Source of the DNA: Nectonema munidae
Lineage: Eukaryota > Nematomorpha > Nectonematoida > Nectonematidae
Direction: 5' to 3'
NCBI GenBank assembly: GCA_030549495.1
Contig: JAUIRK010000673.1
Location: forward strand, 1,240,001-1,304,000
DNA length: 64,000 nucleotides
The notes under the pieces: generated by a model
The model's input: the letters and a program-made list of their open reading frames with translations, nothing else
Database searches by the model: none
Told to the model about the DNA's origin: nothing
Part shown: positions 11,552-23,369 of the stretch, piece by piece
Layout of the letters: the number at the start of each line of letters is the position of its first letter
Numbering within the stretch: the first letter of the stretch is position 1
Translations under genes and position numbers: made by a program

Positions 11552-13500
11552 CACTAGAACGGCCATGGTGTCGATTTTGATATTTCACTTTACAAAAAAT
11601 TAAATAACTCAATCCTGATTCATCAAATCAATTTACTTTAAACTTTAGAATTTTTTTTTCTTTGTTTTTTAGAAGTAATTATCATAAAATTTTAAAGGCA
11701 AAAATTTTTCGTCAAATTTACCTCCCTTGGCCAAAGTGTCGTTTTCGACATCATCTTTTATTAATTAAATCAAATACTTTTACATTATTTATAGATGATA
11801 GATCTTTATTTATAAACATATATTATCCCATTACCATGTATTATACATGTATATGCGAAAAATAGGGAGCAAATGGCTAGGAAAATGGCGGAAGTTCTTT
11901 TATTGCTATGAACACATGTGTATAATCTTGCAATGCACTTTCACATGATGAATTATCTAATATTTTATACAGATACGCATACTTCTTGCTTCATACATTT
12001 TGCTTATCTTCTGTTGAAGTAACAATACGTCACATTTATTCATATTTTTTTTGCTTCATATCTTTGTTTTATTTCGTTGTCTTATATATATTACAAAAAA
12101 TGCCTGAGAATATGTCTTTTCAAGATGCATCAACCAGCGAATATTGCTCTTTAGAGAGTCAAAGTTCTTATTCATTCGTAAAATCAGAAGAATCATTATC
12201 TAGTCTTGAAGGTGATGATTTTGATGATCAAGGCTGCACTGTAGTCACAAAAGATGGTTCTGTTTGGAGAGAGGTGTTTTTTTCTCAGCGAGGACATGTT
12301 AGAAAGCATAATGTGTTTTCTGCTAAACTAGGTTTACCTCCTTTGGTCAAAAAACATGCTTTGACATCACCTTACATGGCATGTAAGCTTTTTATAAGTG
12401 AACCAATGCTTCGAATAATAAAAAGAAATACAGAGTTGTAGGCTCAAAACACCAATACTATTTGGTCACTAAGCTTTGAAAAGCTTGAAGCATTTATTGC
12501 TTTACAATATGCATGAGGTCTTTATGGCAATCTTCATAGCCTTGACTTTCTTTGGAATGAAAAATATGTGCCTAATTTATTCAGATGTCAAGAAACGATT
12601 TTAAATTTATTCTTCAGTCACTCCGATTTGACGATAAGTCTTCAAGAAATGAGAGAGTAAGTACAGATAAATTCACGCATGTTAGAGAAATTTTCGATAT
12701 TTTTGTTCAAAATTGTATGAATTCCTTTATTCCCAATTTCAGCTTGACAATCGACGAGCAACTACTTCCATTGAAAAATCGTTGCCCCTTCATTGTTTAT
12801 ATGCCTGATAAACCCGATAAGTTTGGCATCAAGTTCTGGCTTCTCGTGGAAGTAGAAAGTAAATATTTTTACAAAATTTTGCCTTATTTAGGAGCACAAG
12901 AGAAAGCTTCTCGTTTTGGTAAGCCTCTTGCTGAAGATGTTGTTATGAGGTTGACTTCTGAAATAAAAAACAAAGGTTACAACATAACGGCAGATAACAT
13001 TTTTTCAAGCGTCGCGTTAGTTCAAAAACTCAGTACCCATAAAATCTCCTTTGTTGGAACATTGAGAGCAAATAGTAAAGGTGTAACAAAAGAAATGATG
13101 TGTTATAAAAAAGGTAAAAAATTTGAAAGTAAGTTTTATTACAACGATAAGGTTGGATGCATGTTTTGTGAATTACCAAGGCAAAGAAAAAAGATCTGTC
13201 TGCCTTTTATCTTTATTGCATGACTCTCCAACAGTTTCAAGCGATCAGAAAAAAAACCAACTGTAATCGACTTCTATAATCATAATAAAATTGGCGTTGA
13301 TATTGTGGATTTGATGTTAAGAAAATACACCACTTTGTCTGCATCAAGAAGATGGCCATTATCAGGTACAATATGCTTGACATTGCTTTGTAGAATGCAT
13401 GGATTTTATATAAAAAAGCAAGTAGCCTTTTATATTCTTCGAAATATTTACTTCAAAAATCTTCTTTGCTTTTCTTGTCTCATATCTTAGCTTGTTTTAC
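11552..13500 (+). mobile_element. piggyBac transposon 1, decayed
   Basis: The element begins with CACTAGAACGGCC directly after TTAA (11548-11551), the piggyBac target. The transposase starts near 12100 (MPENMSFQDAST), with an acidic N-terminus and VWREVFFSQRGHVRKHNVFS. It then shows FKFILQSLRFDDKSS and the catalytic block TIDEQLLPLK (about 12747) with KPDKFGIKFW (about 12815). ITADNIFSSVALVQKL (about 12990) is the second catalytic Asp region, and VIDFYNHNKIGVDIVD (about 13265) the third. Stop codons near 12440 and 12514 and frame changes near 12560 and 13210 mark it as inactive. The C-terminal Cys-rich domain and the right inverted end were not found, so the right limit is approximate. Confidence 0.85.
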
Positions 13501-13649
13501 ATTTTTTTGAATTACAGCAATATTGATGGATCTTCATGATGAAAAAGTTTTTTCTTTTACTTGTAAATGCTAATGGACTTTCTAATTGTGTCCATAATTT
13601 ATCAATATTTCAGGATCTTGTTCATTAAGGAAAGGAAATTTTGTCATAG

Positions 13650-13860
13650 CATGTGTTACTTTCCACCGTGGTTTTGTCCGATGTGTTACTTTCAACAATG
13701 GTTTTGTCCCATTCTATGTATCGATTATGTTTCTGTTTCTCTGAATTTTTTAACTAGAACTTCGCTTCTGATTCTGATTTTTTTATTTCTAAAATTCTGA
13801 TCTTGATTTTGATTTTGATTCTCCAAATACGATTATAATTTTGATTCTGATTAGTAAAAA
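13650..13860. repeat. Short tandem repeats
   Basis: Two 30-bp units (ATGTGTTACTTTC core) lie side by side at about 13651-13709. They are followed at about 13750-13855 by an irregular GATTTTGATTCTGATT run. Both are simple local duplications without coding meaning. Confidence 0.6.
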
Positions 13861-15458
13861 CCTATTTGTAGGTATTTAAAGGCGAGTTTATTAAGTTATG
13901 TAAAGTTGTATTGCTTTAGTTTCCCATAGCTTACCCGTTAATCTGTACTGACGTATGATTCGCTGAAATATGGATATAGTTTCCGTCATAACTGTAAAAC
14001 ACTAAAGTGCGGTGTACATGACTTGTGGTGGTAGGAATTAAAAAATCCTGCACTTCCGTTGGTTTCTATTATGTAAGCGGATTTTCATCTAATTGCATTG
14101 TTTCGATAAGGAAGGTTCAGTTCTTTGCTTCCGACAAAACTCTGCTCGTTTCTTGATGTATACCAGCGAAGCTGTTAGCCCTACAATTAGTGAGGAATCT
14201 GATTTTGTCAAAAATCAATTCTTCTAATTATTCTGATTTTCGTTTTTTTTTTAAAATGCTTAAAGTTTTACTGCCTTATTGTATTAAAATTTGTTTTAAC
14301 CTTGTAAAATGACAGTCATTTTGCACTAGGCGTGCTTCAGATATTTTTCTTTGAATGATGCTTCTTTAACTGTTTTAATTGTTTAATAGCGACGAACTAC
14401 AAAATGGATCAACTTTCCTGGGAGACCTAAAATGGATCAAAATTTATCTAAGACAAAGAAAAAATTAAGTTCTTTTCGGTAAGTTTTGGGAGCTAAATCC
14501 TTGGAAAAGATGTTGACAACATCATTAGAAGCGTCTCAAGAGGGCATTGAGTTCAATATAAAGTACATTTTTGCTCTATAAGTGCTCATAGATCAAACTT
14601 GAAAATAGAATTTTGAAATTCTATGCCCATTTTAGTACAAAAATTTTTAAAATCTCGTGAAATTTGGTCAAATCCCACCAAACGGGCTAAAATCTGGTTT
14701 TTATAGTAAGCAAAAAATGAGTAGATTATCGAGGCACAGTGTTGGAGCTATAGAAATTGATAACGTTATTTGTAGTAGTGGTAGCTTTGATGGGAGTAAC
14801 TTTTTACCAAAATAATCGGAAAAACAACAAAATCTTATAATAACTTTTAGATTTCGAACTAAATAAAAATAATGCGATCTATTTCAATGTTTTAACCCTT
14901 AAAAATTAAAATAAAAAAATCATTAAGGAAATAAAAAAAGAAAAATAAAAAAATGTATGTTTAATTCTAAATAGTTTAAATCATTTAAATACAGCGCTTT
15001 ATTTTTAATTTACACGAAAAATTAAGATTTTTAAAATTGTTTATAGGATTTCGGCATTTGTCGCTTTATTTCGGCAAATAGTCGCAGCCGTTTTGACAAT
15101 AACGTTGTAATATAATGGTGAATTAGGATGTTATGTGAGAAAACTCGTTAAAGCAAAAAAAGATTAAGATAGGAAGATTTATAGTGGAAGATGCAGTGAG
15201 AATAAGGTCCTTTCATGTGAGTGAGGAAAATAGAGAAGACAGATATTTGCTTATAATAGAAAAATACGATATATTCAGCAGTGGTGTAGTGTGTTTTCCC
15301 CAACCAGAAGCGTACACATGTTTAAAATATTTAAAACATTAGTAGTTATTAGTTGTAAGATAATAATTAATAATTCAGTTAGTTAGTTTAATTGTTATTT
15401 ACTTAGTTATTTCAAGTTATAAAGTAAATAATATTTTTTATTTTTCAAACGGAAAATG
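13860..15458. other. Intergenic DNA, nothing recognised
   Basis: The stretch 13900-14180 is richer in GC than its surroundings but gives no frame with protein character. I saw no paired repeats and no RNA gene in the rest. Confidence 0.45.
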
Positions 15459-15466
15459 GGGTTGGG

Positions 15467-15748
15467 CATGCCGGATTAACAAAGTAGCAGATGTAGCAGC
15501 TGCTACAGGCCCCGTTTTTTACAAGAGCCCAGCGCTTACTTGAAAATGCGTCGAAAAAACTTTTAGTTATTTTTTAAAGTTTTCTTCAATTCTTCTTTTA
15601 TATTTCCTCCTTAAAATAAATTTTTGCTCTTGAATTCTGTGGTTTTGTAGAATCTAGATCAATTTTATTAAAATTTTTTTTTGCTTTCTGATCATTTGTA
15701 AATTTAATCGATCTGCTACAGGCCCCGCATTTGCTAGATCGGGCACTG
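15467..15748. mobile_element. hAT-type MITE with 8-bp target duplication
   Basis: The element begins CATGCCGGATTAACAAAG and ends (reverse complement) CAGTGCCCGATCTAGCAAA. Inside both ends lies GCTACAGGCCCCG, so the ends are imperfect inverted repeats. It is flanked by GGGTTGGG (15459-15466) and AGGTTGGG (15749-15756), an 8-bp duplication with one mismatch, the size hAT elements make. The 282-bp body has no transposase. A similar CAGGGCC...GATTAAC end occurs on the larger hAT near 47.35 kb, so the two may share a transposase type. Confidence 0.65.
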
Positions 15749-15759
15749 AGGTTGGGCAA

Positions 15760-17960
15760 AACAAATGAAATTAGTTCTTCTATTCTAAAAATACATAAAT
15801 ATTTGACAATTAATTCTGAAGGAATCAATTAACCTAAAAACAACTACGTATAGTTCTTTCAACGTCTTAACATAAGAAGAAGTTAACAATAGAAATTTTA
15901 TATTGTTATTTTTATATCGTTTTCGGTTGCACAAGTTATAATGAATTGATAGGCAAAAATTCCGTTCACAATGAATTTGATGTGAATAACGAAATTTGTT
16001 CGTTTCAAAGTCTTAAAAGGAAAGCAATCGTCAGGATTAGCGAGGTAGGAGATTAATTTAAATAAAAGGATTTTTAATCTTGAAAGAGTGATCAAAAATG
16101 TCCATTTTCAAGTTCGATTGCCATGAAGCCGTGATTGGGCTGTTTCCCTTTGCCAAGCCAATTCGTAGATTTCGCAATGTACACAGATAAGAATAGAGAC
16201 ACGCGAAAAGGGGGCATTATTGGAGAGATAAAACAACAAAATGCTTTTGAGATAGGAAAAGCAAAGAGGGAGAGCGAGGATAGTGGAAGCGTGATATCCT
16301 TCCCCAGGGTATAGCGAAAAGGCAAAAGCAGAATTTAATAATCTCACTTTTCCTTTACATCTCACACACGCCACATGAAGAAGGCAAATGTATTTTTTAT
16401 ATTCTGATAATGAATATGATGATCAGTATTAATAATATAATTTTGCATTATACATGTATGCATGTAGCAACTTACACACACACACACACACACAAACAAA
16501 CTTTGAAGTCCTCTATATCTGTGGAAGAAGGCAACAAAATAATTACATTATATTACATTATATTACTTTTAAATGAAACAAAGTTATCTGCAACAACATC
16601 AGCATATCAGCGCTAATCTTATTGGAGGCAGGAGTTGATGCTGGTTCCTGCTGGAGATGAAGAGAGATTGCCTTTTTCCTCCTCGATTGGAAGAAATGAT
16701 GTTCTTTATGAAAATAATAAAATACTAATATAATATAAATATAATAATAATAATAATTAATTTCATATTTCTAATTTTGCTAACTTTGCTTACACTACTC
16801 TGACAGATTCTCTATATTTGCGCATAATATACACGAAGCACTTTTTATTTTGCATTTTTTGCAATCTTTGTTCCTTTACGCACTACTTTTATTAAGAAAT
16901 GTTAATTATTTTTGATCAATGTATAATTAAAATAATAATTTTATCATGTCCATAATAATGGCAAGAACGTTAGATTTCTGGCACCACGGGAGACTACGAA
17001 ATATCAAAAAATGGTACATAAAGTATATATGAGGCACAATTCGTTGGTTTGCTATGTCTTATTTACAAAATCGATCAATTTTAAAAACATTGCTTCACAT
17101 CAAAATTTTTAAATCAAGATTTGCATAACCGATATCTATAAGAATATAACAAATTGATAAATGTATGAAATTTCATAGAACTTGAGTATCATATGTGAAA
17201 ATAATGTCCTTTTGAAATTTAGCCACCATGAAGATACTAATCATCATTTTAGATACAGGCAGCACCAGTTTATTGCAAGATTTTCTATAAATTAAAAAAA
17301 TAAATCATGTCATGTATTATCCCAAAGGTCTATTAATAATAGAGTTGATCATAAGAAGCGTTTTATTGTATGAAAATATCCAATTTCGATGAAATTTGTC
17401 ATGATGCGAACTATAATTTTGGTTCAAAAAAGTTGAATTTCTTTCGGAAGAAATTTGGATTTTTCATCCGCCAAATTAAATAAATTTTGAAAATTGGAAA
17501 CAGTTAAAATTTTATGAAAGTGTAATGACGATTATTTCAGAAAATAAATAGTGTTTACACTTCTAATCATGCAACAGAAAAAAGACTTTTGAAATATCCA
17601 TGTACGAAAATGGTATTTTCTGATTGTAGTAAGGTTTCAAGTGGATTTGTACTTTTTTTGGAAAAACTAATTGCCACTACTCAGAAGAGTTATGCATGAA
17701 TGCAATGGACAATTGAAACATCACTTTACAAATAAATTTAGATAATGTTATAAAGAAAACTCCCAATGTAAAAGTTTTTTCGCTTTGGTGAATAAATTTG
17801 CAATACATTTCAAAAAATGCAAAACAATTCGCATTATTTTAAAAGATTAAGAAATTCTCATTATTTTAGATTTAGTTTAAATAAATTGATTAGCGATTTA
17901 GAGATATATTTTATCTTATTTGATAATTTAATTTAATTATTCAAAATAAAACTTTCTAAG
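15760..17960. other. Intergenic DNA with a (CA)n microsatellite
   Basis: A (AC)n run lies at 16474-16494. The stretch 16080-16390 and the short block 16620-16690 are richer in GC than the background. Several overlapping open frames of 68-88 codons cover 16092-16616, but none has family motifs and they contradict one another. The block could be an untranslated exon or a regulatory region, but nothing in it decides this. The rest is AT-rich and featureless. Confidence 0.45.
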
Positions 17961-17970
17961 GCATCGAAAA

Positions 17971-18127
17971 ATATCAGAGATCTGGCAAGACCTCCGGGGA
18001 GATAACTTGCCAGACCTTATTATATCAGAGGTCTGGCAAAACCTCCGGGGAGACAACATGCATACATTATTGTATCAAGGGCCTGGCAAGACCTTCGGGG
18101 AGACAACTTGCCAGACCTTATTATTTA
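17971..18127. repeat. Three tandem 50-bp units with hairpin potential
   Basis: Units start near 17971, 18022 and 18072. Each contains GGTCTGGCAAGACCTCCGGG-like sequence and GGGGAGACAACTTGCCAGAC-like sequence. Within a unit TCTGGCAAG and CTTGCCAGA are inverted, so units 1 and 3 can fold into a hairpin, while unit 2 has lost part of its right arm. The block is far more GC-rich than the surrounding DNA. Confidence 0.75.
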
Positions 18128-18129
18128 AA

Positions 18130-21100
18130 TATAAAAATCGTAAAATTCTAAAAAAACACATTTAAAATAAAAATTTCCAAAAAATATTTTGCATACATAT
18201 TAAACGAACCATTTCAATAATTCTACACAAAAGTTCAAACCACTTAACTTTAAAATTACGGTTTTATTTAATGAAAACAATGTGATTGATTGAAATGTTT
18301 ATGTAATATATAATTTTACTAATAATACTAATACTACTAATATGACGATTTTTTTGGAAATTTTTACTTATTTGTTTTGAAGAAAAATTAATCTGTTTTC
18401 AAATTATTTCTTTTTCATGATATATATATATCATTTGAAAGCTTATCGTTGGCTGTATACGCTAGAATAATGTATTTTTGCAAAAACTTTTTAATTTTTT
18501 TGATAACTGGACTTTACCTCGAAAAATTTGGTCCAAATTTTAGTAAAAAAAAAGTGACCACTTTTTGTTAAAAGCATAATGTGAAGATTTAAACAATTTT
18601 TTTTTGAAAATGGTATCATTGGGAAGCTATACTCTTTGTGCTTAACATAGGCTAGGTTTAACAAAAAAAGGTTTCCCTTTTGCAAAATGTGCTTTTATAT
18701 GAGGTCAGTCAACTTTTATCTAGTTTGAAAAATACCAATAATCAACGTGATGAGTTTATATACTTTTTTTTCAATATTTCATAAATATAGGTAGAATATA
18801 GTTTTTTTCCATTTTAAAATGTCATAGTTAAAGAACACTGTCGAAAATAAATATATATTTTTTACTTTTTAGGGGTCAGTAGTATAGGTCAGAATAATGT
18901 TTTTCTAATACATTTTAAATTACTTTTTGAAGTGTAAAATTTCGATCGAATCTAAAAGTTATGTTGATTAATCGTGGTCCACTTTTATTTCGAAACAATT
19001 TTTATTTAGTTTAGATACCAGATTTCTGTTTTTAACTAAGGGCATTCGATATATTTATACCGACAGTGTGTAAAGAATAAATCACATTATTGATTCTAAC
19101 GCATAACTATGCCAAGAAATATTAACATATGTTGCATTACGCGTTTGTAAACGCAGTGATTTCTTATCTCGCATACGCTTCACCACATCTTTGAGCACGC
19201 GTGTGTGGTTTAGTTTATCGGGCTAGTTACGTTTAGTTTATTTGTAGTGTTCGTATCTGAAATTTTAGTCAAATATTAAAACGCTTATAACTTTCGCATT
19301 TCTCAACCAAATGTATCATGCGATATACCAAATTAGAGCATTTTTTATGGGCTTTCAGAATACATTGCCTATATTATAAGTAGTTGAGAAATAGCATTTT
19401 ACTGTTTTTTAACGAAGAGTATTTATATTTGTACCGACAATGTGCCATAAAGAAATCTCACACCAATGCAATCTCACATCAAAATTAAGATTTAAAAGTT
19501 GCACCACAGTCCAAATAACATATAATAGTTCATTATTATAGTTCGACATATATATGTGAACATGTGTACTGTGTATCATAAAGAAGCCTATTTATTTATT
19601 TTTTGAAAGGGGGAAGGGTGTTTTATGTTAACACAAGTAGATATCGCAGTTCAATTCTTGTATTTTACCTCACCAATTCGCGAATCATAGTTATAAATTT
19701 AGTAAACACGTGTAATGCAAGTTTTCAACATGTTTAGACAAGTTTTTATATTGCTCATAACTTTTGAATCTTTTGAACGTGCAACATATCAAATTGATGC
19801 CTATTTCATGGGGCTTCATTTCCATGGTAATTATAAATAAAATTTGAATTCTTTTATAATTTTGTATTTTTCAGTTTTCTTCGTAATTAGCAGATGAGAG
19901 GTGAGTATTTTTTATATTTGGTAATTTTGAACTTTAACGTTTGTTACACTTTGAGAAATTGTCACCTTTTATCTGTAACAATTCTCAATACAATTATAAA
20001 ACTCTACTATCAGAACTTAAATTTGTAGATTTTTATAAAATATATATACAATGGTTTCTATTTCATAGTAAGATTTTTAGAGGGTATAAAATATTGAGTT
20101 CATTGACCCGTACCTGAACTCTAAATTTCTCCCAACCTTTTTTCCAACAAGATGTTAAAATAATTTTTTAAAATTTGTTCATAGGATTAAAGTATACTTA
20201 TAACTAAAATATTTTCTGAACAAAATCGGAAAAATTTCATTCTATTTTTTTAAAAAATAGTTTTTGTCCAAAAAAAGTTGATATTTTAACGGGATTTTTT
20301 TTAAATTAAAATAAAATTATTTTTTCAAATTTTTACATTAACTTATTCAAAATCGCTTACATTTTATTTTAATATTTTAAAATTTTGAAAGATATTTTTT
20401 TTCATTATACAAATTTTTAAAAAATTTGTGCTAAAATTTACAAATTTAAATTATGAAAGAAAACTTTAAGCGAGAAAATTTTAAAATACATTTTAAATCA
20501 TGCCTATCTTAAAGAGCATCTATTTAACCGCATTTTGCATGTCAGTTAGTTTTTGGAAAAATTCCTAATATTTTGTATAAGCCTTTGAACAATACGCACA
20601 ATTTTGCTATTTTTCACTATATTTTAGCGTGTAAAATGAATAATTACATATTTTTTTCACTTTTTTTTAAATATTCATAAAATATTCTTAATATTTAATC
20701 TAGACAAAGAATACTTTTTTACGTTGAAAAAATTTGAATTTTTTAATTTTTAAAAAAATTGCATAGGTTCCACCCTTGACAAAATTTTCGAAAATTTTTG
20801 AACTTATCCAATTTTCAATTGTAATATCTCATTTAAAGGAAATTTTATACTGATTACGAAAATGTATAAATATTTTAAGTTAAAATTTTTTATATTACTT
20901 TTTTTGCCTCTGAACTTGATAAAATGACAAAAATTCTAACTTTGACAATAAAAAAATATAGAAGTCATTCCATTCATTTCAAACAAATTACATATTTGAA
21001 ATCAGCGTATTAAACTCTATCAGAATAAGTTTTTAAATTTTAATGTTTGTTTCAATTTTTAAGGCCTTCACCGGCTCAAAATTATGACTTCACATATATT

Positions 21101-22200
21101 TAACAAATATACAAATATTTGTCAGTTTATATTTTGCTGGATGTAAGATTTGATATTCCTCATTTGGAGAGACGATGTTACATAAGTTATTTTTGAAATT
21201 TTTTCACGATATTAAATAATATATTTGTGAAATAATCAAAATAAAATTCTGTAATCAATCGGAAAATATTCTCTAAAAAATCAAAAAATTTTAAATTTTC
21301 TCTTCATATTATGCTAGATGTTAAGTTTGATATACCTTATACGATGTTACAAAAGTTATTTTATTACCTATAATTTTGCAATTTGCACGATTTTAAACAA
21401 TATATTTGTCAAATAATCAAAATAAAATTTTGTAATCAAGGAATCGAAAAATTTTCTTGAAAAATCAAAAATATTTATTCTTTTCAAATATATCGTTGAC
21501 TCCGGTTACTTTAAGAATAGAAAGATAAACGTAGTTTCTCTAATCATTTTTATCAAATCATGCATATACGAAACTAAAAGTAATGGGAGCCAACGATTGT
21601 GATGAAAGTTCGTACTCGATTGATTTCATTAATGTCATTGAAATGCAATTAATGAAAATTTTTTGGTATAATGATGAAAACTCTTCGATTAATGCTTTAA
21701 AAAAATAAATACATCACCTGTTCAAACAAATCATTAATTTTGATTTAGAAAATATCGAGTTTTTAATTTTTCTTGTTGAATGAATCTTGTGCATTGATGT
21801 AATATATATATATATATAACATATTTTTCGCATTCATTCCATTCCCTTCAATTTAAAAAAATGCAATTGAAGTATAATATCATTGCAGATAATAATATAA
21901 CAAATAAGCTCAAATTCCTTTCATATTCTATCCATTAACTCTTAAATCTTAACTCTGAGAATAGGATAAAACTAAGATGTAATAACCATGGCAAGTAGAA
22001 TCAGAAGGGATCAAAAAATAAAAAAAAGTTTATTATAAAAAACCACTATTAACTCTCATAAGACTCTACTAAATCCTTAGTTGGGATTAGCGAGTCTAGG
22101 CGACTGTTTTCAAAACAACTTTTTGTCCATTAAAATAAATACAATTTACATGAGCTCTAACTCCTTTTCGGCTGCTCTGGCTTAAACTTTAAAAGTAGAG
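18130..22200. other. Long AT-rich intergenic stretch with diverged repeats
   Basis: No gene is visible. At 19050-19830 there appear to be two diverged units of roughly 400 bp: ACCGACAGTGTG at about 19059 and ACCGACAATGTG at about 19433 open them, and a CATATC/GATATACC...CATGGGGCTT-like part closes them. At 21110-21300 and 21299-21597 are two related AT-rich units, the second matching 47832-48135. A (TA)n run lies near 21803-21818. The remainder, especially 20000-21100, is low-complexity A/T sequence. Confidence 0.5.
21299..21597. repeat. Dispersed 300-bp repeat, copy A
   Basis: Shared with 47832-48135: both run TCTCTTCATATTxTGCTAGATG, then ACGATGTTACAAA, AATAATCAAAATAAAATT, ATATATCGTTG and ACTTTAAGAATAGAAAGATA, and end in CATGCATATACGAAAC. 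A related, more diverged unit precedes it at 21110-21298. No coding capacity is seen. It is probably a non-autonomous mobile element of unknown class. Confidence 0.7.
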
Positions 22201-22215
22201 AGTATATCAAATTCT

Positions 22216-23367
22216 TCAATGCTTTATTTTCAAATGTCTAAATAATTCGTTCCTGTATTTTTTGTCTAGAAAAAGATACATGTACAAGAAAAGGAGGTAG
22301 AATGAAGATTCTATCAAGTCTTCAAGAATTATCACGGTAGTGAAAACTCTTTGAGAAGGATTTAATGAGAGTATGATAGAACATATGCCACCAGGAAATA
22401 CACAAAGGGCATAAGATACGCTCAGGAATACTATGATATATCCCGTTTGTTTGGAACTTGAATTTCTTACCATGGTATGAGATATCCTTGATGATTTTTG
22501 GGTACAATAAGCATTTAAGGAAGCTTTTTTGTTCACTTTAGGATGAGTAGACGCCATAATAGTGTTGTGAGTTTTAATAAACTTGAAGTATAAAATTGTA
22601 CTTCTGAGTGAAAAGTACAATGTCAGGGTAGAAGGCAGAATGCGACCAAAAAGTTCTACGAAAACTACGTAACCTACAAAAAAATTTGACAAAGAATCGT
22701 TTAGTACAGCAAAATAAATTAATTTTTTGGAACACAGATAACTTTCAATTTCATACCACTTAAACGAAGGAAAGTGTAGAAAGAATAAGATTAAGGAAAG
22801 GGAAAGAAGTTGAGCGTACATAGAGGATCTTTTTAAGGAATGAGATGCTCTCCTAAAACACGTGTATTTATACCAAGTTAGGTAGAGGATTATGTAACCA
22901 GTTGTGTTTTTGGTTGAGAACTGAAAGAAAAAAACGAATTTGTACGTGAAAAAGACCCAAGCGTGCGAATAAAAAGCGGGTTTTTCAAGGCGCTTGCCAA
23001 AGATGTCGAGAAAGGGTAGAAAGAAGAGATTAGCGTTGATTGCGAGTATGAATATTGAAATGAGGAACAAGAGGAAATAAACGGTGTTCTTGCGCAGCTT
23101 CGCAAATATCACAGTGGAGGGAATCGTGATGACGAGGGAAAGCACCACCAAAACTGGTAAGACTTTAGTCGCGTAAACCTTTCGAGAATTGTCTTCACCT
23201 TCACTTATAAAAGCAAAGCACGTGGTGATGTTGAACATTTTGGTGGAATTTTGAATGTTCTTGCTAAGAACGATCATCAGACATAGTAGCGTGTTTGATG
23301 TAGAATTTTTGGAAAACAAATTGAACTTATTCAGATTTTTAAGGTAAAATGGATGAAATGCAGACAT
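22216..23367 (-). CDS. Divergent rhodopsin-type G protein-coupled receptor, intronless
   Basis: The 383-residue frame has seven hydrophobic helices, roughly at residues 68-88, 94-119, 138-160, 185-203, 228-258, 308-332 and 346-372. A basic helix-8-like tail (FLDKKYRNELFRHLKIKH) follows the last. The layout is that of a class A receptor in the plasma membrane; the ligand is unknown, and small arthropod neuropeptide receptors are the nearest guess. The N-terminus has N-glycosylation sites (NST twice, NIT). The usual DRY at the end of helix 3 is replaced by WYKYTCFRR, and NPxxY in helix 7 is absent. Met44 (23236-23238) is an alternative start that would give a shorter N-terminus without the first hydrophobic patch. 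The frame is unbroken over 1.15 kb of AT-rich DNA, which argues for selection. No promoter is evident. Confidence 0.75.
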   Translation of the reverse strand: MSAFHPFYLKNLNKFNLFSKNSTSNTLLCLMIVLSKNIQNSTKMFNITTCFAFISEGEDNSRKVYATKVLPVLVVLSLVITIPSTVIFAKLRKNTVYFLLFLISIFILAINANLFFLPFLDIFGKRLEKPAFYSHAWVFFTYKFVFFFQFSTKNTTGYIILYLTWYKYTCFRRASHSLKRSSMYAQLLSLSLILFFLHFPSFKWYEIESYLCSKKLIYFAVLNDSLSNFFVGYVVFVELFGRILPSTLTLYFSLRSTILYFKFIKTHNTIMASTHPKVNKKASLNAYCTQKSSRISHTMVRNSSSKQTGYIIVFLSVSYALCVFPGGICSIILSLNPSQRVFTTVIILEDLIESSFYLLFLYMYLFLDKKYRNELFRHLKIKH

Positions 23368-23369
23368 GA

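Noticed and set aside
16092-16616. Three open frames on both strands in the 16-kb block
   Set aside because: They contradict each other, have no homologues I recognise, and partly run through the (CA)n microsatellite.
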